In this document: in pieces, positions 6,925-14,113 of the stretch
How the letters are laid out: each line of letters begins with the position of its first letter
Position numbering within the stretch: the stretch's first letter is position 1
Source: an uncultured Clostridia bacterium
GTDB lineage: Bacteria > Bacillota > Clostridia > Lachnospirales > Anaerotignaceae
Assembly (NCBI GenBank): GCA_947036475.1
Contig: CAMQRG010000019.1
Span: 1-19,221 of the forward strand
DNA: 19,221 bases
Direction: 5' to 3'
Translations under genes and position numbers: made by a program
Notes under the pieces: model-generated
What the model was told of the DNA's origin: nothing
Databases searched by the model: none
What the model saw: the letters and a program-made list of their open reading frames with translations, nothing else

Positions 6925-8435
6925 GCACGCACGTCCTCCGCACCGCAGGCTTTCAGGAAACGGCTGAACGCTTCGCGTCCTTCTTCCGTCCGCTTATATA
7001 CGCCCGCATCTTCCAGAACCTGCGCAAATACAAGACCGATTTCCTGCTCTACGATGCTGTTCAGTTCCTCGCGGGAAAGCCTGCCGTATTTTTTCATAAA
7101 TTCCTCAGCCCATTCGGCATGGAGCGCTGTTTTTTCATCTGCCCGCAGGTCTTTCCCCGCAAGGATACCGTCTTTCACAGCCTCCATTTCCTCCAGAAGT
7201 CTTGCAGGCAGTACAGCCAGCCCCATGACCTCAATCAGACCAATGTTTTCCTTTTTAATATGGTGCAGCTTCGCATGGGGGTGATATACACCAAGCGGGT
7301 GCTCCTCCGTTGTAATATTGTTGCGAAGCACCAAATCCAGTTCAAATTTACCATTCCGTTTGCGGGCAATGGGCGTAATGGTGTTATGCGGCTCTCCGTC
7401 CGTTTCAGCAAAAATGAATGCTGCTTCGTCGGTATAGCCCCGCCATTTTGCCAGAATTTTATCCGCCAGTTCCACGAGCCTGTTGCTGTCCGCACAGCTC
7501 AGACGGATTACGGACATCGGCCATTTCACAACGCCCGCGTCCACATCTGCGAAGCCTTCAAACATAACGTGTTTTTCCACCTTCGCCAGTTCCATGGCGA
7601 AAGTATAGCGTCCGCCCTGAAAATGGTCATGTGCCAGTATGGAACCGCCAACGATAGGCAAATCGGCATTCGAGCCGATGAAGTAATGCGGCAGAAATTT
7701 AATGAAATCGAACATTTTTTCAAAGGCGCTGCGGTCAATTTTCATCGGGACATGCTCCCCGTTAAACGCAATGCAGTGTTCGTTATAGTATACATAAGGC
7801 GAATACTGGAAAAACCAGTCTTTCCCTGCGATGCAGATGGGGATAATCCTGTGGTTCTGCCTTGCGGGGTGGTCTGCCCTGCCGCCATACCCTTCATTTT
7901 CCCTGCAGAGCATACACTGCGGATAATTCCCCTTGGGCGTATTTTTTGCCGCGGCAATGGCTTTCGGGTCTTTTTCCGGCTTGGAAAGGTTGATTGTAAT
8001 ATCCAAATCGCCGTATTCAGTTGCCGTTTTCCAGCGGCGGTCCCTGCAGATGCGGTAACTGCGGATATAGTCCGTTGCCTGGCTGAACGCATAATACCAG
8101 TCAGTCGCCGCCTCAGGGCTTTCCTGCATTCGGCGTTCAAATTCCGCAATCACTTCATGCGGGAACGGCGTCAGAAGCCCCATCAGCTTTGTATCGAACA
8201 AATCTCTGTATGCAATGCTGTTTTCGATGATACCCTTTTCACAGGCATAGTCTAGCAATATTTTCAGAATTTCTTCCAATTCCATTGCGGAATTTTCGGA
8301 TTCAGCAGGCTGTTCAAAGCTGTTCATTCCCAGTTCCTGTAATATGCGGTTCGTGACAAACGCTTCGTCACACTTCTGAATCAGCCCTTTTTCAACGCCA
8401 TAACGCGCCAGATTTTTTACAGCACGGGTTACCAT
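6921..8435 (-). CDS. galT: UDP-glucose--hexose-1-phosphate uridylyltransferase, class II
   Basis: GalT exchanges UMP between UDP-glucose and galactose-1-phosphate, giving UDP-galactose and glucose-1-phosphate. The 504-residue product is the longer form (GalT class II) found in Firmicutes. Typical landmarks are an N-terminal helical region, DLDITINLSKPEKDPK (143-158), CMLCRENEGYGGR (174-186), the NEHCIAFNGEHVPMKI block (218-232), and the active-site region GGSILAHDHFQGG (263-275), which stands where class I enzymes have HPH. The ATG at 8435 has a GGAGGGG ribosome binding site that touches the galE stop 12 bases upstream. The stop overlaps galM. It is the third gene of the Leloir set. Confidence 0.97.
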   Translation of the reverse strand: MVTRAVKNLARYGVEKGLIQKCDEAFVTNRILQELGMNSFEQPAESENSAMELEEILKILLDYACEKGIIENSIAYRDLFDTKLMGLLTPFPHEVIAEFERRMQESPEAATDWYYAFSQATDYIRSYRICRDRRWKTATEYGDLDITINLSKPEKDPKAIAAAKNTPKGNYPQCMLCRENEGYGGRADHPARQNHRIIPICIAGKDWFFQYSPYVYYNEHCIAFNGEHVPMKIDRSAFEKMFDFIKFLPHYFIGSNADLPIVGGSILAHDHFQGGRYTFAMELAKVEKHVMFEGFADVDAGVVKWPMSVIRLSCADSNRLVELADKILAKWRGYTDEAAFIFAETDGEPHNTITPIARKRNGKFELDLVLRNNITTEEHPLGVYHPHAKLHHIKKENIGLIEVMGLAVLPARLLEEMEAVKDGILAGKDLRADEKTALHAEWAEEFMKKYGRLSREELNSIVEQEIGLVFAQVLEDAGVYKRTEEGREAFSRFLKACGAEDVRA

Positions 8436-8447
8436 GCTCTCCCCTCC

Positions 8448-9437
8448 TTACTTCTCAAAACCATTCGGGTGCGCCTGATGCCATTTCCATGCCGTAGAAA
8501 TGATTTCCTCCAGGCTGTCCTGCTGAGGATTCCAGCCCAGCACGCGCTTTGCTTTTTCGCTGGAGGCAATCAGCTGTGCAGGGTCACCCGCGCGCCGCTC
8601 TACCTCCTTCGCGGGAATTGGATGCCCTGTAACCTTTCTTGCGGTTTCAATAACTTCCTTTACAGAGAAGCCAACACCGTTGCCAAGGTTGAAAATATCG
8701 CTTTCGCCGCCCTTTTCCAGATAATCCACCGCCAGAATATGCGCCATTGCCAAATCCGTAACATGGATATAGTCGCGGATACATGTCCCGTCAGGCGTAG
8801 GATAATCATTACCAAACACACTGATAAATTCGCGCTGGCCGTTCGGCACCTGCAAAATCAGTGGAATCAAATGGCTTTCCGGACTGTGCGCCTCACCAAT
8901 ATCACCGCTGGTATGCGCGCCGCAGGCGTTGAAATAACGCAGGGAAACATAGCGGATACCATAAGCATTTGCCGTCCATTTGAACATTTTTTCCATCGCC
9001 AGCTTTGTTTCGCCGTAAGGGTTCGTCGGCTCTGTGCGGTCGTTTTCGAGGATAGGCACGCGCTCCGGCTCGCCGTAAGTTGCCGCCGTAGAAGAAAACA
9101 CGATTTTGTCTACACCATTCTCGACCATTGCCGCAAGAAAATCCCTCGTCTTGCAGAGGTTATTCTCATAGTATTTCAGCGGCTTTTCCACGCTTTCGCC
9201 GACCAAAGAATACGCCGCAAAATGGATAACAGAAGAAATGCTTTCCTTCTGGAACACGCCGCTGATAAAATCATGGTCGCTGATGTCACCCTGATAAAAT
9301 TTCGCATCGGGGTGAACCGCTTCTTTGTGGCCTGTTTCCAAATTATCCACTACAACAACGTCCCTGCCTGCCTCGCAAAGCGCAGCTACCGTATGGGAAC
9401 CGATATATCCGGCCCCCCCCAACACCAAAATTGCCAT
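8448..9437 (-). CDS. galE: UDP-glucose 4-epimerase
   Basis: GalE interconverts UDP-galactose and UDP-glucose with a bound NAD. The 329-residue product is a short-chain dehydrogenase with the Rossmann motif GGAGYIGSH (7-15), the catalytic Ser/Thr in SSTAATYGE (115-123), YGETK (Tyr141, Lys145), LRYFNACGA (166-174) and the DYIHVTDLA sugar-binding region (222-230). I place the start at the ATG at 9437, because MAILVLGGAGYIGSH is the normal beginning and AGGAG lies 10 bases upstream. An open frame continues upstream to 9503 but runs into the palindromic repeat. The gene is 12 bases before galT and is separated from galK by a 267-base repeat-bearing gap. Confidence 0.97.
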   Translation of the reverse strand: MAILVLGGAGYIGSHTVAALCEAGRDVVVVDNLETGHKEAVHPDAKFYQGDISDHDFISGVFQKESISSVIHFAAYSLVGESVEKPLKYYENNLCKTRDFLAAMVENGVDKIVFSSTAATYGEPERVPILENDRTEPTNPYGETKLAMEKMFKWTANAYGIRYVSLRYFNACGAHTSGDIGEAHSPESHLIPLILQVPNGQREFISVFGNDYPTPDGTCIRDYIHVTDLAMAHILAVDYLEKGGESDIFNLGNGVGFSVKEVIETARKVTGHPIPAKEVERRAGDPAQLIASSEKAKRVLGWNPQQDSLEEIISTAWKWHQAHPNGFEK

Positions 9438-9468
9438 ATGCACACATCTCCTTTTTTGTATTTCAAAG

Positions 9469-9523
9469 TTAAGACTGCGGGGCTCTGCCCCACTCCCCCG
9501 CAAGGGCTTTCAGCCCTTGACCC
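9469..9523 (-). repeat. Two-hairpin intergenic repeat, copy A
   Basis: Read on the minus strand it begins GGGTCAAG, has the hairpin AAGGGCT-GAA-AGCCCTT, then CTTGCGGGGG, a second hairpin GGGGC-AGA-GCCCC, and ends GTCTTAA. The same plan recurs in the opposite orientation at 9625-9686. Confidence 0.75.
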
Positions 9524-9528
9524 ATTTT

Positions 9529-9552
9529 CCAGACGCATTCCCATGCGTCTGG
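9529..9552. repeat. Perfect 10-bp hairpin between the two repeat copies
   Basis: CCAGACGCAT (9529-9538) pairs with ATGCGTCTGG (9543-9552) around a TCCC loop. No T-run follows on either strand, so it may be an RNA-stabilising stem or part of the composite repeat rather than a terminator. Confidence 0.7.
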
Positions 9553-9624
9553 GGAAATAAACGGTTTAGTCTAATCATCTCGTTTTTTCTTTTCAGAAAA
9601 CGCAGTTTTCCGCAATAAAGTTTG

Positions 9625-9686
9625 GGGTCAAGCCCTTTCTAAAGGGCTTGTGGGAATTTGAGGGTGAAACCCTCAAGGTCTTTAAG
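9625..9686 (+). repeat. Two-hairpin intergenic repeat, copy B (inverted)
   Basis: On the plus strand it begins GGGTCAAG, has the hairpin AAGCCCTTT-CT-AAAGGGCTT, then CTTGTGGGAATTTG, a second hairpin GAGGGT-GAA-ACCCTC, and ends GTCTTTAAG. The end motifs and the CTTGyGGG linker are shared with copy A while the stems differ by compensating changes. Confidence 0.75.
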
Positions 9687-9704
9687 TCTTTAGGTCCTAA
9701 TCTC

Positions 9705-10961
9705 TCAGGTCAGTTCTACACCGCCTGCGCTGCGAATCGAAAGCACGTGGCATCTGCCTGCGCCCACCATCTGCTCCATACCCTGCCGGAAGCCTTCCAG
9801 CAGTTCATTTGGCACAAACGCCTGCACAGTGCCCGCAAAGCCGCCGCCATGCACCCGGAACGCGCCGCTTTCGCCCAGCAGCATATCGCACGCCGCCAGT
9901 GTATAAAGCACTTCCTGCTGCCGCAGCCGCCCTTCTACCCGTACATTCTGCAAGTACATCACAGACGACTGGCCGGATTCCTTCACCAGCTGCAAAAACT
10001 TCTGGAATTCTCCCTTTTGCAGAAATTCCGCCTCCTCAACAGCCCGTTTACTGTCCCTGAAGAAATGGAATGCACGCACCACAGCACGGTCGCCCGTTTT
10101 CTGCCGGATTTCCGCCAGCTTTTCCCGGAACGCGTTTTCGTCCGCATCTCGCAGGACTTCTGCCCCCAGCTCCGCCGCGACTTCACGCATTTCCATCGGG
10201 ATAGCAGAATATTCATCGGAAAGGTCTGCATGGTCCGCACCGGAATCAATGATACACAGGCTGTATCCCGTTGTTTCAAAGCGGAAATCCAGCTTTTGTA
10301 CCTTCGGCGTTGCCGGCTCCTTAAAATCAATTGCCACAATACCGCCGACCGCCGAAGCCGTCTGGTCCATCAGCCCGCTCAGTTTGCCGAAATACACATT
10401 TTCCGCATACTGTCCAATCCGCGCAATCTCCACAGGAGAAACCTTCCCGCCGCAGAACAGCCCGTTGATGACCGTACCCAAAAGCACCTCATACGCCGCC
10501 GAGGAGGAAAGCCCTGAGCCTTTCAGCACATTGGAAACGGCATACACATCGAAGCCCTCCACAGGATAGCCCATCTCTGTCATTCTTGCCGCAACGCCGC
10601 GAATCAATGCACCAGAAGTGTTTTTTTCCGCCTCCCGCACATGAACGTCTGTCAAATCTACTTCGTCCGGCGCGAAACCTTCGGAAAGCACGCGTATCGT
10701 CTTTGTGCCGTTCGGCAGGGCTGCCGCCAGAATATCCATATCCACTGCCGCCGCCAGCACGCACCCATGCTGATGGTCTGTGTGATTCCCGCCAATTTCC
10801 GTTCGCCCCGGCGCGCTGAAAATGCGGGGATTTTCTTTCCCATATGTCTTTGCAAAGCCTTCCTTTACCTGCCGGATACGTTCCAGATATGTTTCTTTAT
10901 CCTGTGCAAACCGCGGATACGCCTCGCACAGCTTTTCTTCTTTGATTTCCCTGTCCTGCAT
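9705..10961 (-). CDS. galK: Galactokinase
   Basis: GalK phosphorylates alpha-D-galactose with ATP to galactose-1-phosphate, the entry step of the Leloir pathway. The 418-residue GHMP kinase carries the galactokinase signature APGRTEIGGNHTDHQHG (50-66, with Gln where many have Asn), the ATP-binding loop KGSGLSSSAA (147-156), GLMDQ with the probable catalytic Asp199, and the C-terminal GGGFAGT motif (372-378). Length is normal. The ATG at 10961 has AGGA about 6 bases upstream. It lies 23 bases after the small coiled-coil gene, so both probably share the promoter at 11271-11299. It leads the Leloir genes in transcription order. Confidence 0.97.
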   Translation of the reverse strand: MQDREIKEEKLCEAYPRFAQDKETYLERIRQVKEGFAKTYGKENPRIFSAPGRTEIGGNHTDHQHGCVLAAAVDMDILAAALPNGTKTIRVLSEGFAPDEVDLTDVHVREAEKNTSGALIRGVAARMTEMGYPVEGFDVYAVSNVLKGSGLSSSAAYEVLLGTVINGLFCGGKVSPVEIARIGQYAENVYFGKLSGLMDQTASAVGGIVAIDFKEPATPKVQKLDFRFETTGYSLCIIDSGADHADLSDEYSAIPMEMREVAAELGAEVLRDADENAFREKLAEIRQKTGDRAVVRAFHFFRDSKRAVEEAEFLQKGEFQKFLQLVKESGQSSVMYLQNVRVEGRLRQQEVLYTLAACDMLLGESGAFRVHGGGFAGTVQAFVPNELLEGFRQGMEQMVGAGRCHVLSIRSAGGVELT

Positions 10962-10984
10962 ATCGTCCTGCTCTCCCTTCTGCC

Positions 10985-11233
10985 TTACTTCAGAAAAATG
11001 CCCGCGAAAACAGCAATCACCAGCAGCGTCCCCAGCACAAAAATGATTTTGTCCATCGTGCCGACAGAAACATCTATCCGGTCATATATGCCATGTTTCG
11101 TTTTTGCAATCTTTTCTTCCGCTTTTTGCAGTACGCTTTCCTTTTTTTTCAGTTCTTCCTCTTTTTGCTCCAGAGCCCTCTGCCGTTCCAGCAGGGCTTC
11201 CTCCGTCAAAAGTTTCCGTTCCTTCTCCTCCAA
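10985..11233 (-). CDS. Small coiled-coil protein with C-terminal membrane segment (unknown function)
   Basis: I do not recognise this 82-residue protein. Residues about 1-46 are highly charged and rich in Glu, Lys, Leu and Gln with heptad spacing (ALEQKEEELKKKESVLQKAE), a clear coiled coil. A short linker HGIYDRIDVSVG follows. Residues about 60-82 (DKIIFVLGTLLVIAVFAGIFLK) form one membrane helix at the extreme C-terminus, giving a tail-anchored layout with the coiled coil probably in the cytoplasm. The start is a TTG at 11233 with AAAGGAG 8 bases upstream; no ATG is available in a sensible place. It is the first gene after a near-consensus promoter and lies 23 bases before galK, so it is co-transcribed with galactokinase. 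Function is unknown. Confidence 0.8.
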   Translation of the reverse strand: MEEKERKLLTEEALLERQRALEQKEEELKKKESVLQKAEEKIAKTKHGIYDRIDVSVGTMDKIIFVLGTLLVIAVFAGIFLK

Positions 11234-11270
11234 AGGCTTCGGCTCCTTTCCTTATTTCCTTTTTCTTACA

Positions 11271-11299
11271 AGTATAACAAATCCCCCCGGCTATTTCAA
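11271..11299 (-). promoter_or_regulatory. Promoter of the coiled-coil gene and gal operon
   Basis: On the minus strand TTGAAA (11294-11299) and TATACT (11271-11276) are separated by exactly 17 bases. Transcription would start near 11264, about 30 bases before the TTG start codon. The spacer contains six G in a row. Confidence 0.8.
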
Positions 11300-11309
11300 G
11301 AAAACTGTA

Positions 11310-11381
11310 TATCAAAAAACTTTGGGCTTTGCCAAAGCCCGCCGCGTTTTATGCGGCGGAGCCGGCAAAACATTTTTGATA
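11310..11381. repeat. Nested hairpin element, likely includes the mglC terminator
   Basis: Outer arms TATCAAAAA (11310-11318) and TTTTTGATA (11373-11381) enclose two internal hairpins: GGGCTTT-GCC-AAAGCCC (11324-11340) and GCCGC-GTTTTAT-GCGGC (11341-11357). On the minus strand the GGGCTTT stem is followed after four bases by six T (11314-11319), which makes an intrinsic terminator for mglC just ahead of the next promoter. Confidence 0.75.
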
Positions 11382-11437
11382 AACCATTTCCCTGTGCAGA
11401 CCAGAGGGGAATCTATTGTTTTTTACTAAAATATTTC

Positions 11438-12439
11438 TTACTTCTTTGCAATATATTTCCGAACGTCAATCGCAACGGCAAGAATAATAATCAAGCCCTT
11501 GATAACGTACTGCAAATACGCATTTACGCCCAGATAGTACAGGCTGTAATTGATTACCTGCAATATGATAACACCGATGATAACGCCCGGAATGGTGCCG
11601 ATACCGCCGTTAAACGAAACGCCGCCGATAACACAGCCGGAAATCGCATCAAGGTCATAGTTCAGACCGGTTGCCGTTGTAACGGACTGGATACGTCCCG
11701 CTTCAAGGAACGCCGCAATACCATAAAGGATACCTGCTACCAGATAAACCAGCATGATATTTTTCGCCACGTTTACGCCGGAAACCGCCGCCGCCTCGGT
11801 ATTGCCGCCGATAGCAAACATATTTTTGCCCAGCGTTGTCTTGTTCCATATAATCCACATGGCAAAAGCGCAGATGGCAAAAAACCAGACCAGATTCGGC
11901 ATACCAAGCGTCCAGCCGTTTACCCGTTCAATATAGTGGGGGTCAAGGCTTGCAAGAGGCTGCGCACCGCCCTCCTGGCTGTCGATATACAGGCACAGCA
12001 CACCATATGCAATCAGCTGTGTGCCAAGGGAGATGATGAAGGCGTGCATATGGAGCTTTGCCACGCCGAAGCCGTTTACCAAACAAAATACCACGCAGAC
12101 TACAATAGAAAGAATCAGCGGCACCCAGAGCGGCAAAGGCTCCGTAATGCCCTTATACATACGGGACGCGTACGTCACGCTTTGCAGCAGGGACGCGGAA
12201 ATCGCCGCGCCGCAGCCCAGAATACGTCCGGCCGAAAGGTCTGTACCGGCAAGTACAATCATGCCGGCAACGCCCAACGCAAGGATACCTCTCGTAGATG
12301 CCTGCGCCAGAATTTTCCACATATTGTTGATTGAAAGGAATGAGGGGTCTGCAATAATTACGAAGATAATCATGATGCCAAGGATAAAGTACAGCGCGTA
12401 ATTCAGCAGAAACTCAGACCACTTCTTTTTTTCTTCCAT
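11438..12439 (-). CDS. mglC: Galactose/methyl-galactoside ABC transporter permease
   Basis: MglC forms the membrane channel of the MglBAC importer. The 333-residue product is largely hydrophobic, with about 8-10 membrane helices from residue 12 to 330. It belongs to the BPD_transp_2 (RbsC/MglC) permease family. Diagnostic blocks are GMIVLAGTDLSAGRI (59-73), MHAFIISLGT (131-140), the cytoplasmic GGNTEAAAVSGVNV loop (211-224) that contacts the ATPase, and SGCVIGGVSFNGGIG. The ATG at 12439 has GGGGGT about 8 bases upstream and follows mglA by 14 bases. A terminator-like hairpin lies about 100 bases downstream. Galactose/glucose specificity is taken from MglB and the gal neighbours. Confidence 0.95.
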   Translation of the reverse strand: MEEKKKWSEFLLNYALYFILGIMIIFVIIADPSFLSINNMWKILAQASTRGILALGVAGMIVLAGTDLSAGRILGCGAAISASLLQSVTYASRMYKGITEPLPLWVPLILSIVVCVVFCLVNGFGVAKLHMHAFIISLGTQLIAYGVLCLYIDSQEGGAQPLASLDPHYIERVNGWTLGMPNLVWFFAICAFAMWIIWNKTTLGKNMFAIGGNTEAAAVSGVNVAKNIMLVYLVAGILYGIAAFLEAGRIQSVTTATGLNYDLDAISGCVIGGVSFNGGIGTIPGVIIGVIILQVINYSLYYLGVNAYLQYVIKGLIIILAVAIDVRKYIAKK

Positions 12440-12453
12440 GTAACGTTACCCCC

Positions 12454-14007
12454 TTATACATACATCGCGGCAAGACGCATGATTTCTTCCTGATTTGCGT
12501 CCTTAATATCCAGCGTACCCGCCAGATGGCCGTTGCTCATTACCATGATACGGTCGCAGATGCCAAGCAGCTCCGGCATTTCGGAGGAAACCACGATAAC
12601 GCTTTTTCCTTCGTTCGCCAGATTGATGATCAGCTGATAAATTTCATATTTCGCCCCGACGTCAATGCCGCGGGTCGGCTCGTCCAGCAGGAGGATTTCA
12701 GGCTTTGTCAGGAGCCACCGCCCAATGATGACCTTTTGCTGGTTGCCGCCGGAAAGGGAGCGGATATGCGTCTTTTGGCTCGGCGTTTTTACGCGCATGC
12801 TCTCGATAACCCACTGCGTATCCGTTTTCATCGTCGCGTTGGAAAGCAGGATTCCCTTCCGGTAATTTTTGATATTTGCGATAACGGAATTGAACAATAT
12901 ACTCATGCCGCCGAAAATACCCGTCGCGCGGCGTTCCTCCGTCAGCATCGCAAAGCCGTTTGCAATCGCATCTTTCGGCGTTTTATTCTGAATCGGCCTG
13001 CCGTCTTTCAAAATTTCGCCCTTCTCATGGTGGGCAATGCCGAAGATTGTTTCCAAAAGCTCTGTCCGTCTGCTGCCCACCAGCCCCGCCACACCAAGGA
13101 TTTCACCCTTGTGCAGATTAAAGCTGACGTCTATGCAGCTCGGCATATATTTCCCCGTCAGGTTTTTCACTTCCATGACAACATCGCCGGGCACATTCGT
13201 TTTCGGCGGGAACCGTTCTGTCAGGTCACGTCCTACCATCAGTTTAATAATCTTATCTGTTGTCAGATCGGACGCATGTTCCGTTGCAATCCACTGTCCG
13301 TCCCGCATGATGGTAACTTCATCGGAAATACGAAGGATTTCCTCCATTTTGTGGCTGATATAAACCATAGCCACGCCTTTTGCCCTTAACTTATTAATAA
13401 TTACGAAAAGATGCTCAACCTCCTCCTGTGTCAGAGAAGAAGTCGGCTCGTCCAGAACAAGAATTTTCGCGTTATAAGATACCGCTTTTGCAATTTCAAC
13501 CATCTGCCGCTGGGAAACGCTCAGCTTGCCGATGATGGTTTTCGGGTTTACAGGAATATCAAGGTCGTCGAAAACCTTTTTCGTTTCCTCAAACATAACT
13601 TTATGGCTGACAAGGCCGCCCTGCTTCGGGAAACGTCCCAGCCAGATATTTTCCATAACGCTGCGCTGCAGAACCTGATTCAGTTCCTGATGTACCATCG
13701 CAACGCCGTTTTCCATAGCATTTTTCGGACCTGTAAAATGTACCGGCTGTCCGTCAATGCGAATTTCGCCGCCGTCCTGTTTATAAATGCCAAATAAACA
13801 CTTCATCAGTGTGGATTTGCCCGCGCCGTTTTCGCCCATCAGCGCGTGCACCGTGCCGGGACGCAGCCGCAGCTTCGCGTGATCCAAAGCCTTTACGCCC
13901 GGAAACTGCTTTTCAATATCCGTCATTTCCAATACGAATTCAGATGCGGGCTGTATTTTTTCCAGCGTCACCACTTCCGCAGTCGTCTTTTCCTGATTTT
14001 CATTCAC
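12454..14007 (-). CDS. mglA: Galactose/methyl-galactoside ABC transporter ATP-binding protein (two ABC domains)
   Basis: MglA is the double-length cytoplasmic ATPase of the importer. Domain 1 has Walker A GENGAGKST (58-66), signature LSVSQRQ (162-168) and Walker B DEPTSS (186-191). Domain 2 has a degenerate Walker A, GLVGSRRTE (308-316), as usual in this family, with LSGGNQQKV (418-426) and DEPTRGID (442-449). The 517-residue length is normal. The open frame extends to 14100, but that extra segment lies on the intercistronic hairpin, so I choose the GTG at 14007, with GGTGA seven bases upstream. The gene lies 106 bases after mglB and 14 before mglC. Confidence 0.95.
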   Translation of the reverse strand: MNENQEKTTAEVVTLEKIQPASEFVLEMTDIEKQFPGVKALDHAKLRLRPGTVHALMGENGAGKSTLMKCLFGIYKQDGGEIRIDGQPVHFTGPKNAMENGVAMVHQELNQVLQRSVMENIWLGRFPKQGGLVSHKVMFEETKKVFDDLDIPVNPKTIIGKLSVSQRQMVEIAKAVSYNAKILVLDEPTSSLTQEEVEHLFVIINKLRAKGVAMVYISHKMEEILRISDEVTIMRDGQWIATEHASDLTTDKIIKLMVGRDLTERFPPKTNVPGDVVMEVKNLTGKYMPSCIDVSFNLHKGEILGVAGLVGSRRTELLETIFGIAHHEKGEILKDGRPIQNKTPKDAIANGFAMLTEERRATGIFGGMSILFNSVIANIKNYRKGILLSNATMKTDTQWVIESMRVKTPSQKTHIRSLSGGNQQKVIIGRWLLTKPEILLLDEPTRGIDVGAKYEIYQLIINLANEGKSVIVVSSEMPELLGICDRIMVMSNGHLAGTLDIKDANQEEIMRLAAMYV

Positions 14008-14040
14008 CGCATTTTCACCACGCTTCCTTTTATCGAAGAA

Positions 14041-14068
14041 CGCACAGTGAGGAAGCCCCCACTGTGCG
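14041..14068 (-). other. Intercistronic stem-loop between mglB and mglA
   Basis: A perfect 9-bp stem, CGCACAGTG (14041-14049) with CACTGTGCG (14060-14068), has a 10-base loop. On the mRNA it is followed by TTCTTCG, not by a U-tract. A stem here would protect the 3' end of mglB mRNA, or partly terminate, so that more binding protein than ATPase is made. Confidence 0.7.
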
Positions 14069-14113
14069 AACATTCTTCCACAGTCAAAAACTGTATGCAA
14101 TTACCATTCGGTA

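Larger units (their letters stand above)
9438..9704. other. galK-galE intergenic region built of hairpins
   Basis: No gene and no convincing promoter is seen on the minus strand. The gap is filled by two inverted copies of a two-hairpin repeat (9469-9523 and 9625-9686), a perfect 10-bp hairpin between them (9529-9552), and a small hairpin at about 9595-9611 (GAAAAC-GCA-GTTTTC). None is followed by a U-tract in the gal direction, so read-through from galK to galE is possible. Confidence 0.65.

Noticed and set aside
6732..8255. A 507-codon plus-strand frame opposite galT, and similar long frames opposite galE, mglC and mglA
   Set aside because: All lie antisense to strongly recognised enzymes, lack ribosome binding sites and show no domain signature.
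9438..9503. The upstream extension of galE by 22 codons
   Set aside because: It encodes part of the palindromic repeat, while the ATG at 9437 has a ribosome binding site and begins the standard Rossmann N-terminus.
9529..9552. The perfect 10-bp hairpin as a galK terminator
   Set aside because: On the minus strand it is followed by GAAAATGGG and not by a T-run.
9469..9686. The repeated hairpins as a CRISPR array
   Set aside because: There are only two units, in opposite orientation, with differing stems and no regular spacers.
14008..14100. The upstream extension of mglA by 31 codons
   Set aside because: It lies over the mglB-mglA stem-loop, is not like any MglA N-terminus, and the GTG at 14007 has a GGTGA at proper distance.
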